Notes: generated by a model from the letters alone, not told the origin. A stretch of DNA of 22,925 nt from Bdellovibrionaceae bacterium UBA5009 (GCA_002396665.1 DGYJ01000027.1:6679-29603); one strand, 5' to 3'. Shown: positions 6,262 to 14,633, numbered from the stretch's first letter. Translations and numbers: made by a program.

Positions 6262-6901
6262 AATCTCACTGCTTCTTAACTTTTCGTTCTGCAATTGTAC
6301 ATTTTCGCTAATGCCTACTGCTTTCGCTGAAAATTCAGAAACTAAAATTTTAATCCTCGGGGATTCTTTAACAGAAGGTCTTGGGGTCGCGAAAGAATCG
6401 GCCTATCCTGCATTGCTTGAAACCAAATTGAACACCGAACTTCAACGGCCAAACCACAAATGGAAAGTGATCAACTCAGGAGTCAGTGGCTCTACTTCAT
6501 CTTCCGTCACCAGCCGACTGAAGTGGGTTCTGTCTTCAAAAAGTGGTCGCCCTGATTGGATCATCTTAGCCCTTGGGGCCAATGATGGGCTGCGCGGATT
6601 TGATCACAAAGAGAGTGAAAAAAATCTGTCCTCTGCCATTGAAAAAGTTCAAGCTGAAAAAATTAAAGTGATCCTTGTCGGCATGGCCATGCCACCCAAC
6701 TACGGCAAAAAATACACTGAAGAGTACCGAAATATTTTTCCACTGCTTGCCAAAAAATTCAAAATTCCACTTGTGCCATTTCTGCTTGAAGGTGTCGCCG
6801 GGAAGCCTGAATTGAATCAAGCCGATGGCATGCACCCGAATGAAAAAGGTCATCGCATCATTTGCGATCACATGTTTAAATCGATCAAAGGATTATTATG
6901 A
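6242..6901 (+). CDS. tesA: Secreted GDSL/SGNH esterase, TesA-like
   Basis: 219-residue SGNH hydrolase acting on acyl esters or thioesters. Block I is I-L-G-D-S-L-T-E-G with nucleophile Ser 42, block II has Gly 83 in N-S-G-V-S-G-S, block III is G-A-N-D-G with Asn 114, and block V is D-G-M-H-P-N with Asp 195 and His 198, so the whole active site is intact. Residues 1-29 form a signal peptide (Lys 2, a hydrophobic run, A-F-A before the likely cut), so the enzyme is periplasmic, like E. coli TesA. The signal peptide supports ATG 6242, although this codon sits in the loop of a terminator-like hairpin and lacks a good ribosome site; ATG 6311 would remove most of the signal peptide and also lacks one. 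Its stop overlaps the ybbA start (ATGA, 6898-6901). Confidence 0.9.
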   Translation: MKLYFFLISLLLNFSFCNCTFSLMPTAFAENSETKILILGDSLTEGLGVAKESAYPALLETKLNTELQRPNHKWKVINSGVSGSTSSSVTSRLKWVLSSKSGRPDWIILALGANDGLRGFDHKESEKNLSSAIEKVQAEKIKVILVGMAMPPNYGKKYTEEYRNIFPLLAKKFKIPLVPFLLEGVAGKPELNQADGMHPNEKGHRIICDHMFKSIKGLL

Positions 6902-7569
6902 GTCTTCAAATTTCTGAATTAAAAAAATCCTTCTTCCAAGGCGCCCAGCAGATTCAAATTCTTAAAAGTTTGAATGCAGAAATTCATGAAGGCGAAATCG
7001 TTGCTATCGTCGGCCGCTCGGGCAGTGGCAAATCGACTTTGCTTTCATTGTTGGCAGGGCTTGAAAGGCCAGATCATGGTGAAATCAAAATCAATGGTCA
7101 AAATATGACCGCCATGGATGAAAACCAAATTACAAAATTTCGTGCTGAAAATTTAAGTTTCGTTTTTCAGCAGTACCATTTGATTTCCCATCTGACAGCC
7201 CTTGAAAACGTCATGATGCCATTAGAAATTTTGAAACAAAAAGATATTCAAGTCCGTGCAGAAAAACTTTTGACTGAACTAGGGCTTGGTCACAGGCTTG
7301 ACCATTTTCCACATCAGCTCAGCGGCGGCGAATCCCAACGTGTGGCCATTGCCCGGGCCCTGATTACAGAACCAAAAGTTCTTTTAGCAGATGAACCCAG
7401 TGGGAACTTAGATTCTGAAACTGGGGACTCTGTCATGGATTTGTTTTTTGATTTGGTCAAAAGAAAAAAAATGACGACAGTCCTTGTGACCCACAGTGAA
7501 AGTTTGGCCAATAAATGCCAACGCAAACTTCGATTACAAAACGGCATCCTGCAGGAGTCAGTCCATTGA
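6898..7569 (+). CDS. ybbA: ABC transporter ATP-binding protein, YbbA/LolD type
   Basis: 223-residue ATPase of the MacB/LolD/FtsE class. Walker A is G-R-S-G-S-G-K-S-T (39-47), the Q-loop Gln is at 91, the signature is L-S-G-G-E (141-145), Walker B is V-L-L-A-D-E-P (161-167) and the switch His is 199; all are intact. It begins on the ATGA overlap with tesA and ends on a TTGA overlap with the permease, so the three products are probably made in fixed ratio. In E. coli the homologous genes ybbA and ybbP lie beside tesA, and that neighbourhood is kept here. It should power the large permease encoded next. The cargo is unknown; these systems may act on lipids or on envelope proteins rather than import solutes. 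Confidence 0.92.
   Translation: MSLQISELKKSFFQGAQQIQILKSLNAEIHEGEIVAIVGRSGSGKSTLLSLLAGLERPDHGEIKINGQNMTAMDENQITKFRAENLSFVFQQYHLISHLTALENVMMPLEILKQKDIQVRAEKLLTELGLGHRLDHFPHQLSGGESQRVAIARALITEPKVLLADEPSGNLDSETGDSVMDLFFDLVKRKKMTTVLVTHSESLANKCQRKLRLQNGILQESVH
7553..7557 (+). promoter_or_regulatory. Ribosome binding site fixing the TTG start of ybbP
   Basis: AGGAG stands eight bases before TTG 7566, within the last codons of ybbA. The longer frame open from 7515 would start deep inside ybbA without a ribosome site. The TTG start overlaps the ybbA stop as TTGA, a standard coupling arrangement. Confidence 0.75.
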
Positions 7570-10133
7570 TTTTTAAGCTTGCCCTGCGAGAGCTTTTTCG
7601 GCATCGCGCTTTGAATTTTATTTTAATTCTGAATCTGAGCTTGGGTTTAATCGGCTTCTTATCCATCGAGGCCTTCAAGACTTCGATTGAAAACTTTATC
7701 CAAAATAATTCGAAGCAGATTCTTTCTGCCGATTTAGCAGTCTCGGTGCGCAGAAGCTTTACAGAACCAGAAAATGCTTTGATTCGACAAACACTAGATC
7801 CCGTTTCAGAAAAATCTATCCTTTATGATTTTTTTGCTATGGGATCTTCTGTTCCAGCCGGGGTCTCCAAACTGCTTTTGATCAAAGCCATAGATGACCG
7901 ATACCCCTTTTATGGATCGTTGAAATTGTCGTCGGGAAAGGAATTGAATCAGGACCCAAGTTTTCGCTTTCCACAGGACCGCCCAATTCTATGGGCCTAT
8001 CCCGAAGTTCAATATTATTTAAAAGCTCAAATCGGCGATCGAATCAAACTGGGCAATGTCGAATTTGAAGTCGCAGAATATATTACTAAGGATGCCTCAC
8101 AAACTTTTCGTTTGGCCAACCTGGCCCCACGGGTTTTTATTTCACAAAAATGGCTTGAAAAAACTGGATTGATTCAATTCGGCAGCACTTTTAGCGTCAG
8201 CCAGTTATTTAAATTTAAAGATTCAAGTATGAATCAAAAAGCAATTGACGAAATTGTTGTTCAACTTGAAAAACAACTACCAGATCCTGGAATTCAAATT
8301 GAAAGCTCAGAATCTGCTGGTAAAAGTTCGCTCAGACAACTGCAATATTTAACCGACTATCTGGGGCTGTCTTCATTGATTGTGTTGTTGTTGTCTTCCC
8401 TTGGTGGGCTTTATCTGTTCCGACTTTATCTTTCTAAAAAATTAAAAGACATGGCTATCGAAAGAGTTCTTGGCATTACGACTTTCGAAATTCAAAAAAT
8501 TTACTTGCTGCAGTCATTTATTTTAAGCAGCTTAGCCCTTATTCCAGCCCTTCTGTGCACTGTCCTTTTTCTACCCTTAATGATTCAACTGATTCAACAG
8601 GTGACCCCGATCAACCTGAAGGCCACGCTCACAGTTTCTTCTGTCATTATGGCGTTTTCTTTAAGCACTTTGATCCATTTGTTGATGGTGGCCCCCTATC
8701 TTTATGAATTACAGAAATTAAAACCCAATCAGCTTTTTCAAGAGCAACGACTTCAGCAAGGTTTCCATCTGCAAAATCCATTTTTGTATGCACCTCTTTT
8801 AATTGCTATTTACGGCCTCTGCATATGGACAAGCCATTCCTTTAAAATTGGTGGAATTTTCTTTGCCACACTCATCGCTGTCAGTTGTTTGTTTGTTGGA
8901 TTGGGCTGGCTTTGTTTACAAGCACTTCGCTTATTGCAAAACAAAGGGCCGTGGCAAATTAGATTTTCGATGAAGGGTCTTTACCGCAAAAAAGAACAAA
9001 GCCTAACACTTTTTGCCGTTCTTTGTTTATCAAGTCTGCTTTTAAATTTGCTACCGCAAATTAAAACCAGTTTAAAAAAAGATTTTGAGATCAGTCAGGA
9101 TAAAAAAATTCCTTCGCTCTTTTTGTTTGATATACAAGATGAACAACTTCCTGAACTCATCAAAGACTTTAAAAGTCTTGAAATGCCTCTTCAAAATATC
9201 ACGCCAATGGTACGGGCTAGATTACTACAAGTGAATGGTAAAAATTTTGAAAAAGTAAATAGTTCAAACAACTACCAAACCCGCGAAGAAGAACAAGACG
9301 CGCGCTTTCGCAACCGTGGACTGAATTTGACATTTCGAGGAGAGCTCTTAGAGTCTGAAGAAATTATTTCAGGCCCACCATTTCCAGGGCCTTACAAATC
9401 CGATGGGCCCGAAAAACCTTTTGTTTCCATTGAAAAAAGTTATGCCGACCGCATGGGATTTAAAATCCATGACCGATTGATTTTTGATATCCAGGGTTTA
9501 GAAATTGAAGCTGAAGTTTTAAATTTTCGTAGAATCAAATGGAATAGCTTCCAACCGAATTTTTTGATTTCCTTTCAGCCCGGGGCCATTGACGAAGCCC
9601 CCAAAACCTATATTGCAACTTTGAAATCCTTGGACGAAGTTCAAAAGCAAAAAGTGATGTCCTATTTATCTGACAAATTTCCTAATGTTTCCAGTCTTGA
9701 TGTCGGTCGCACCGTCGATGAAATCTTAACCACTTCAGAAAAAATGAGCTGGTCCCTTGAATTGATGTCGGCCCTGGCGTTGATCACTGGAATGTTGATT
9801 TTATACTCCATCATTCAAAATCAGATCCGTAGTCGCCAATGGGAATTGAATTTATTAAAAATTCTTGGGTCCTCAGGAAAAGATCTTAACGAAAGTCTTT
9901 TCTTTGAGTTCATAACGATCTCATTGCTTGCAAGCCTTTTAGGAATAGCAATCAGTGTTTTAGTCAGCACCTTTTTATTAAATCAGCTCTTTGACAGTGT
10001 TTGGAGCTTCGACTGGAAGGCCCCCCTGATCACAGTGACAATGACTTTGGTAATGGGAGTGATCATCGTGTATTTGGCCAGTCGTAAAGTGGTCCAAGAA
10101 AAGCCCCTTGTTTTATTGCGCGAAAGTGAGTAA
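7566..10133 (+). CDS. ybbP: Large ABC transporter permease, YbbP/FtsX family
   Basis: 855-residue inner-membrane permease. One helix lies at about residues 14-38, six between about 265 and 498, and three at about 731-755, 776-808 and 820-843. This ten-helix plan, with two large extracytoplasmic domains (about 40-264 and 499-730) and two FtsX-type three-helix cores, matches E. coli YbbP. Such permeases belong to the type VII (MacB-like) ABC systems, which transmit force to the periplasm. The TTG start at 7566 is preferred over the upstream frame start at 7515 because of AGGAG at 7553-7557 and the TTGA junction with ybbA. sua5 follows 11 bases after the stop. With secreted TesA encoded upstream, an acyl or lipid substrate is possible but unproven. 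Confidence 0.88.
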   Translation: MIFKLALRELFRHRALNFILILNLSLGLIGFLSIEAFKTSIENFIQNNSKQILSADLAVSVRRSFTEPENALIRQTLDPVSEKSILYDFFAMGSSVPAGVSKLLLIKAIDDRYPFYGSLKLSSGKELNQDPSFRFPQDRPILWAYPEVQYYLKAQIGDRIKLGNVEFEVAEYITKDASQTFRLANLAPRVFISQKWLEKTGLIQFGSTFSVSQLFKFKDSSMNQKAIDEIVVQLEKQLPDPGIQIESSESAGKSSLRQLQYLTDYLGLSSLIVLLLSSLGGLYLFRLYLSKKLKDMAIERVLGITTFEIQKIYLLQSFILSSLALIPALLCTVLFLPLMIQLIQQVTPINLKATLTVSSVIMAFSLSTLIHLLMVAPYLYELQKLKPNQLFQEQRLQQGFHLQNPFLYAPLLIAIYGLCIWTSHSFKIGGIFFATLIAVSCLFVGLGWLCLQALRLLQNKGPWQIRFSMKGLYRKKEQSLTLFAVLCLSSLLLNLLPQIKTSLKKDFEISQDKKIPSLFLFDIQDEQLPELIKDFKSLEMPLQNITPMVRARLLQVNGKNFEKVNSSNNYQTREEEQDARFRNRGLNLTFRGELLESEEIISGPPFPGPYKSDGPEKPFVSIEKSYADRMGFKIHDRLIFDIQGLEIEAEVLNFRRIKWNSFQPNFLISFQPGAIDEAPKTYIATLKSLDEVQKQKVMSYLSDKFPNVSSLDVGRTVDEILTTSEKMSWSLELMSALALITGMLILYSIIQNQIRSRQWELNLLKILGSSGKDLNESLFFEFITISLLASLLGIAISVLVSTFLLNQLFDSVWSFDWKAPLITVTMTLVMGVIIVYLASRKVVQEKPLVLLRESE

Positions 10134-10144
10134 GACCAGGCCCT

Positions 10145-11236
10145 ATGGATCCCAAGGCCCCTCTCAAATCCCATGCAGAAATATTAAAAGCTGTCCAAGA
10201 GCTTCGCCTAGGACATCCCGTGGCGCTACCAACGGAAACAGTGTACGGCCTTGCTGCCCCTGTGGATAATCCTGTGGCCATCGAATCTCTATTTAAAATT
10301 AAAAATAGACCCTTTTTTGATCCCTTGATTGTCCACGTGAATTCAATCGAACAAGCAAAAACATGTTTTGCGGATTGGAATCCCATCGCAGAAAAGCTAG
10401 CGAATACTTTTTGGCCAGGCCCACTGACGATGGTGATGGAAAAATCCCCGCGCATTAGCCCGACGATTACCTCTGGGCTACAGAATGTCGGAATCCGCTG
10501 GCCACAACATCCCTTGTTCAACGAAGTCCTTACGGCCCTTGGAGTGCCTTTAGCTGCACCAAGCGCCAATAAGTTTGGTCGCACAAGCCCAACGACATTT
10601 CAGCATGTCATGGATGAATTTAAACATGATAATTTATTTGTTTTGGATGGGGGCCCTTGCCAAGTGGGTATCGAATCCACTGTTCTTTTAATTGAAAAAA
10701 CAACACCGAAAGCTCACCCCCACGGTCACCACTCGACACCCCATTTTCAGCTTTCTGTTCTAAGGGATGGCATGATTTCCGCCGACGAAATTGACCAAGC
10801 CCTGTCTACAGATCTCAAAAGTTCGCAATCTAAAAATTGGACATGGCTTGAAAAGCATCAAGTGGACCCAAAATCTTCGCCGGGGCATATGAAGCACCAC
10901 TACATGCCAAATACTCCGCTAGTATTGATTCACGAAAATAATTCTTCCAATGAAGATCAAATTCGTAATGATTTGAATAAAAAATTTGCAGAGCTTCCTG
11001 ATGTTGTCGAAAGTGTCAAAATGATCAAGCCAAAATCTGGAGTTCAGAAGTTATCATGGATGGTGTTGCCGGATGACCCAAACCTTGCGGCCCGTGAATT
11101 GTATGCACAGCTTCGACGAGTCAGCGAATTGCATCCCGATATTATTCTATTTCAAATAAAAAAAGAACATTCCGAAAAGCCTTGGGCCCCGATCATGGAT
11201 CGCCTGACAAAGGCCTCAAGTCTAATTTTGAAATAA
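10145..11236 (+). CDS. sua5: L-threonylcarbamoyladenylate synthase, long Sua5 form
   Basis: 363-residue enzyme that makes threonylcarbamoyl-AMP from threonine, bicarbonate and ATP, the first step of the universal t6A modification at position 37 of ANN-decoding tRNAs. The N-terminal YrdC-type domain (about 10-205) shows P-T-E-T-V-Y-G-L (29-36), K-N-R-P-F-F-D-P-L (53-61) and A-P-S-A-N (138-142). The S-P-G-H-M-K-H-H-Y linker near residue 243 leads to the C-terminal Sua5 domain, which the short TsaC form lacks. A His-rich stretch (residues near 195-200) occurs between the domains. The ATG at 10145, 11 bases after ybbP, lacks a clear ribosome site, so translation may depend on coupling. It closes the tesA-ybbA-ybbP-sua5 cluster. 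TsaB, TsaD and TsaE are not in the window. Confidence 0.92.
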   Translation: MDPKAPLKSHAEILKAVQELRLGHPVALPTETVYGLAAPVDNPVAIESLFKIKNRPFFDPLIVHVNSIEQAKTCFADWNPIAEKLANTFWPGPLTMVMEKSPRISPTITSGLQNVGIRWPQHPLFNEVLTALGVPLAAPSANKFGRTSPTTFQHVMDEFKHDNLFVLDGGPCQVGIESTVLLIEKTTPKAHPHGHHSTPHFQLSVLRDGMISADEIDQALSTDLKSSQSKNWTWLEKHQVDPKSSPGHMKHHYMPNTPLVLIHENNSSNEDQIRNDLNKKFAELPDVVESVKMIKPKSGVQKLSWMVLPDDPNLAARELYAQLRRVSELHPDIILFQIKKEHSEKPWAPIMDRLTKASSLILK

Positions 11237-11270
11237 TTGAAAATAAATTAAATCTTAACAAATCCCCCCC

Positions 11271-11299
11271 TTGCCTTAGCAAATAAAGCAGACTTAAAT
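11271..11299 (+). promoter_or_regulatory. Possible sigma70-like promoter of plsC
   Basis: TTGCCT (11271-11276) and TTAAAT (11294-11299) are 17 bases apart. Transcription from here would begin close to the GTG start at 11306, which has no good ribosome site, so the message could be leaderless or nearly so. Match to consensus is only moderate. Confidence 0.35.
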
Positions 11300-11305
11300 A
11301 GAGAA

Positions 11306-12100
11306 GTGCACACACTGAAAGTTTCAATACGACTCATTTATCGACTTATTATTTTTGTAGTTTACTCTTCAGATTATTTATTGCGAGCTGCTTGGATTAC
11401 ATGGACTGAACAGGATCCTTACTTGCGTCGGAAAAAGTACACTCTAAATGCAGTTCGAACAAACACTATAGCCTGTAAAAAATTTGGTATTCGCATTGAA
11501 GTCGTTAACCCCCTACCTGCATCTGCCCATGGTTTAATCGTAGGCAATCACATGGGGTTTTTAGACATTATGGTTATGGCTTCGGTTTCGCCTAATTTGT
11601 TTGTCACTTCGAATGAAATGAAAGAAACGCCATTCTTGGGACTCATCTGTGAAATGGGCGGATGTTTATTTGTCGAGCGTCGAAGCCGCGGCAATATCCA
11701 AAATGAGCTTAAAGAAATGATCGACCATCTCCAAAAAGGATTTCGAGTCATCCTTTATCCAGAAGCCACCTCCCACAATGGAGAAGAAATTCTTCCCTTC
11801 AAAAGGACGCTTCTGACGGCGGCAGCCCATGCTGGAGTTCCGATTTACCCCTATGCCTTTAATTTCAAAAGCATCAACAATGGCCCTTTCACAACGAAAT
11901 TCCGAGACAGTGTTTGCTACTATGGCGGAATTACATTTCCGGTTTCAATGTTTCGAAGTTTGTGCCTAGATGAAGTCACCGCAGAGGTCACATTTTTAGA
12001 ACCCTACTATCCTAAAGTGGATGAGGATCGTGGATATGTTGCAGACACGGTTCGAGAGCGAATTGTAAAAGCCTTTAGGCCAGTCCAAAAAGTTATTTAA
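11306..12100 (+). CDS. plsC: 1-acyl-sn-glycerol-3-phosphate acyltransferase (PlsC family)
   Basis: 264-residue membrane-associated acyltransferase that puts the second acyl chain on lysophosphatidic acid to form phosphatidic acid, or a close relative acting on another lysolipid. Motif I is N-H-M-G-F-L-D (His 82, Asp 87), motif II is L-F-V-E-R-R (Arg 126 region), motif III is Y-P-E-A-T-S (151-156; the usual Gly after Glu is Ala) and motif IV is V-P-I-Y-P. A hydrophobic N-terminal segment (about 8-28) anchors it. The start GTG 11306 is the only reasonable one before motif I but has no clear Shine-Dalgarno sequence. The gene stands alone on the plus strand; its stop overlaps the stop of the convergent oxygenase gene by eight bases, so no separate terminator is visible between them. 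Confidence 0.88.
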   Translation: MHTLKVSIRLIYRLIIFVVYSSDYLLRAAWITWTEQDPYLRRKKYTLNAVRTNTIACKKFGIRIEVVNPLPASAHGLIVGNHMGFLDIMVMASVSPNLFVTSNEMKETPFLGLICEMGGCLFVERRSRGNIQNELKEMIDHLQKGFRVILYPEATSHNGEEILPFKRTLLTAAAHAGVPIYPYAFNFKSINNGPFTTKFRDSVCYYGGITFPVSMFRSLCLDEVTAEVTFLEPYYPKVDEDRGYVADTVRERIVKAFRPVQKVI

Positions 12101-12989
12101 AAATCAACGGAATCACAATTCGAGAATTTTTTGTTTTGTGACGAAATTTTATTTTTTTAATTTCAGAAATAAACCATTTCGAAAATTGAGAAACTGGTAA
12201 AGACTGCGCATCCAAGGCCACTAAGGTGTCCGTTAAAATTTCAACTTTTTGCACTTGTCCCTTTGCAGAAACATCAATTCCAAAACTGACGGTTCCCCAG
12301 TAGGACCCAAAGTTTGATAATTTATCAGAAAGATCGTACATCAATTGCTCGATCTGATCCTGCACATCGCGGGTTGATAATGCCCCCTGGACATAGGGGC
12401 GTGGCTGCACAAACCAACCATGAATCACAAGGCGAGCTTCCATGGGATCTTCAACTCCACGAACTTCGGTGACACCATGGGGTTTTTTGGGATCAAACAC
12501 GATCAGACGATTAAAGTTTGGTTTTATTTCGTCGACAAAGCTACTTTGCTCGCGATCTTTTTCGTCGACGAAATTTTTCCAATAATCCAAAACTTGATCT
12601 TTAAATATAAGAGTTTCTCCACCTTTAAATTTAATTTTTTTTGGCGATAGCGAATACACAAAGGCCCATGGACCATGGGGCACATCACTGTGCAAATTTT
12701 GTCGACAACCTTCTGTATAATACGAAAGCCATGTGGGTGAAATATCGTGGCAACCCAAATTTTGTCTTCCCCACTGAACAAGCTCACTATGAAACTGCTG
12801 GTAAATTTTTGCAGGGAAGTAATGGTAGGCCGGTGTTCTCACTAAGCGGTATTGCCCAGGGACATTCCAATAGTCCCAGACAAATCTTTTGGGGTGGGCT
12901 TGATGTGGATCGCGAAATTGGTCTTCAAAAAAATTTCTTAGCTTGTTGGCATCTTTAAAAAATCGATCTTTAATGATTAGGTTTTTCAT
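12093..12989 (-). CDS. 2-oxoglutarate/Fe(II) oxygenase with a TonB/AgmX-like C-terminal domain
   Basis: 298 residues from ATG 12989; a GTG at 13028 would add 13 residues and has no usable ribosome site. Residues about 45-195 form a 2OG-Fe(II) dioxygenase core: L-H-S-D gives His 100 and Asp 102, K-P-H-G gives the distal His 171, and Arg 186 in A-R-L-V-I-H is the likely 2-oxoglutarate ligand, so it should be an active hydroxylase-type enzyme. Residues about 231-298 look different: an alternating β pattern with F-G-I-D-V-S-A-K-G-Q-V-Q-K-V-E, a helix ending K-K-I-K-F, and a final I-V-I-P-L-I-F, the plan of the AgmX/TonB C-terminal domain. No signal peptide or membrane segment is seen. The gene overlaps the end of the upstream FAH-family gene by 20 bases, so they share a transcript. 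Its substrate is unknown. Confidence 0.75.
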   Translation of the reverse strand: MKNLIIKDRFFKDANKLRNFFEDQFRDPHQAHPKRFVWDYWNVPGQYRLVRTPAYHYFPAKIYQQFHSELVQWGRQNLGCHDISPTWLSYYTEGCRQNLHSDVPHGPWAFVYSLSPKKIKFKGGETLIFKDQVLDYWKNFVDEKDREQSSFVDEIKPNFNRLIVFDPKKPHGVTEVRGVEDPMEARLVIHGWFVQPRPYVQGALSTRDVQDQIEQLMYDLSDKLSNFGSYWGTVSFGIDVSAKGQVQKVEILTDTLVALDAQSLPVSQFSKWFISEIKKIKFRHKTKNSRIVIPLIFK

Positions 12990-13962
12990 TCGACACCGTT
13001 TGAAAAATTTTGCCAAACAAACTTTCACCCTTTTCGTTTTTCATTTCGATCTCGATCGTATCGCCAATCTTCATAAAAGGTGTTTTAATCTGACCTTGTT
13101 CAATTTGTTCAATCATTCTTTTTTCGGCCAAACAACTTGAACCCTTTGCATGATCCTCGTTGGATACAGTGCCACTTCCAATCAAAGTGCCTGCTGCTAA
13201 ATCACGGGTCCTGGCTGCGTGGGCAATCAACTGGCCAAAATGAAAATGCATTTCTCCGGCATTGGCTTCGCCAAAAAACTGGTTGTTGTATTTTACACTT
13301 AATGGCAAGTGAACTCGCCCATTTTTCCAAGCAGAATCCAGTTCATCAATGGTGATCGCCACAGGGGATAGCGCCGAGGCTGGTTTGCTTTGAAAAAATC
13401 CAAAACCCTGGGCCAATTCAGCAGGTATCAATCCGCGAAGCGAAACATCATTAATCAAGACCACTAATCTGATTTTTTTTAATGCCTCGTCTGGCGTTGT
13501 TCCCATGGGAACAAAATCAGTGATGACACCGACTTCGCCTTCGAAGTCAGTACCATGTGAAAAATCAACTTGGGGTATATTTTGATTAGGAGCTAAAAAT
13601 TTTCCACATTCCCCTTGATACATTAACGGAACAGTTTGCAAGGTTTCTGGAAGTTCTGCATTACGGGCTTTACGCACCAATTTCACGTGATAAATAAAAG
13701 CAGAACCGTCAGCAAACAACCATGTTCTTGGCAAAGCTGATTCACAGTCCTCTTGTTTGAAATCAAAAGAATCAGAAATCTTTCCAGCATTCAAATCATC
13801 ATATCTTTTTATCAGCAATGGAAATTTAGAGTCCCATTGTTCGAGGGCTTCTCGAAGGCTGGGTGAAATATCGCCGGCCTTCACTGCCTTTTTTAAATTT
13901 TTAGAAACAATGATCAATTCACCATCGGCAGTTTTTTTTGACTTTAAAGAAGCTAGCTTCAT
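12970..13962 (-). CDS. Fumarylacetoacetate hydrolase family protein
   Basis: 330-residue cytoplasmic FAH-fold enzyme, cleaving a carbon-carbon bond in a β-diketo acid. The metal site is visible as D-F-E-G-E-V (Glu 141 and 143) and N-D-V-S (Asp 172), with K-P (193-194) in the active-site region. The length and N-terminal domain fit the bacterial FAH group often used as fumarylacetoacetase, the last step of homogentisate breakdown to fumarate and acetoacetate. The maleylacetoacetate isomerase encoded 1.5 kb away (15408-16079) supports that role. Paralogues act on other ring-cleavage products, so the exact substrate is not certain. ATG 13962 has GAGGAT at a normal distance upstream. The leader before it contains a strong hairpin (14006-14033). 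Confidence 0.87.
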   Translation of the reverse strand: MKLASLKSKKTADGELIIVSKNLKKAVKAGDISPSLREALEQWDSKFPLLIKRYDDLNAGKISDSFDFKQEDCESALPRTWLFADGSAFIYHVKLVRKARNAELPETLQTVPLMYQGECGKFLAPNQNIPQVDFSHGTDFEGEVGVITDFVPMGTTPDEALKKIRLVVLINDVSLRGLIPAELAQGFGFFQSKPASALSPVAITIDELDSAWKNGRVHLPLSVKYNNQFFGEANAGEMHFHFGQLIAHAARTRDLAAGTLIGSGTVSNEDHAKGSSCLAEKRMIEQIEQGQIKTPFMKIGDTIEIEMKNEKGESLFGKIFQTVSNEKPNH

Positions 13963-14005
13963 GTTTGATCCTCACAGAGCTCAAGATTTGAAATCGAACG
14001 ACATT

Positions 14006-14037
14006 AGTAAGCTTCCCATTCGGAAAGCTTACTTTTT
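14006..14037 (+). terminator. Perfect 9-base hairpin with T-run on the plus strand, between minus-strand genes
   Basis: Arms 14006-14014 and 14025-14033 are perfect, with a 10-base loop, followed on the plus strand by T (14033-14037). Polarity is opposite to both flanking genes. On the minus strand, a TATAAA (14040-14035) directly precedes it, so it could instead be a 5'-terminal mRNA hairpin of the FAH-family transcript. It may also end antisense transcription arriving from plsC. Confidence 0.55.
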
Positions 14038-14057
14038 ATATGTGTTGTTAACTTAGA

Positions 14058-14633
14058 TTAGTCGAAGGCTAAAATAAAATTTGCGCCTACTGCACGATAA
14101 TTTTTTAATGGATTCGAAACATCAGCAGAAATTGTTTCAAAAAATAAGTTTAAACCATAATCAGGCGAAAATTTAAAATGGGCTCCGAGTGTGATCGGAA
14201 CAAGCATGCTTTTTTTATCATTCAAATTGACTGTGGCTCCAGAGTTTGTTTCAGCTTTTTGATTCAACAAAATAGATACGGATGGACCAATATAAACTCC
14301 GGCGTACTCTTCAAACATAAACATCAAATAAAGTGGCACATCAAAATAGGTCAATTTTGTTTTTACATCTGTCGCTAAAGTTGTATCGGTATAGTTCAAA
14401 GGTCGCTCGACATAGAACATTCCGCTTTTGATGGCCAAGCGTTCAGAAAATTGAAAAACACTTGAAACACCTAACTGTAAACCATTTTGAGATGATGTCG
14501 TGAATGTGCCCGCATCGCCAGATTGCTGGCGGAAACCAGCTTCTAAACCAAATCCCAATGCGAAAGAGGATTGGACAGAAAGCAAAATAATGCCCAGAAC
14601 AAAAATTTTCGAAATTCGATGAAACTGCAACAT
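14058..14633 (-). CDS. Outer-membrane β-barrel protein (OmpX/PorT-like size)
   Basis: 191-residue secreted protein of unknown function. Residues 1-26 are a clear signal peptide ending S-F-A. The mature part is a series of alternating amphipathic strands, many with Gly or aromatic ends, such as L-G-F-G-L-E-A-G-F, L-T-Y-F-D-V-P-L-Y-L-M-F, Y-A-G-V-Y-I-G-P-S-V and I-T-L-G-A-H-F-K-F, and it ends N-F-I-L-A-F-D. This fits a small barrel of about eight strands of the OMP_b-brl type. ATG 14633 has AAAGGAG at good spacing (AGGAG at 14640-14644). It follows the membrane protein gene by 27 bases and is probably co-transcribed with it. Structural role, adhesion or small-molecule passage are all possible; no motif decides. 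Confidence 0.82.
   Translation of the reverse strand: MLQFHRISKIFVLGIILLSVQSSFALGFGLEAGFRQQSGDAGTFTTSSQNGLQLGVSSVFQFSERLAIKSGMFYVERPLNYTDTTLATDVKTKLTYFDVPLYLMFMFEEYAGVYIGPSVSILLNQKAETNSGATVNLNDKKSMLVPITLGAHFKFSPDYGLNLFFETISADVSNPLKNYRAVGANFILAFD

Noticed and set aside
7515..7565. Earlier ATG start for the YbbP permease, adding 17 residues.
   Set aside because: It lies deep inside ybbA without a ribosome site, while TTG 7566 has AGGAG and a TTGA overlap.
12990..13028. GTG start for the 2OG oxygenase, adding 13 residues.
   Set aside because: Deeper overlap with the upstream gene and no usable ribosome site; ATG 12989 fits better.
12420..13355. Several plus-strand frames of 65-105 codons opposite the oxygenase and FAH genes.
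   Set aside because: They are antisense shadows of two well-supported genes and show no recognisable domains.
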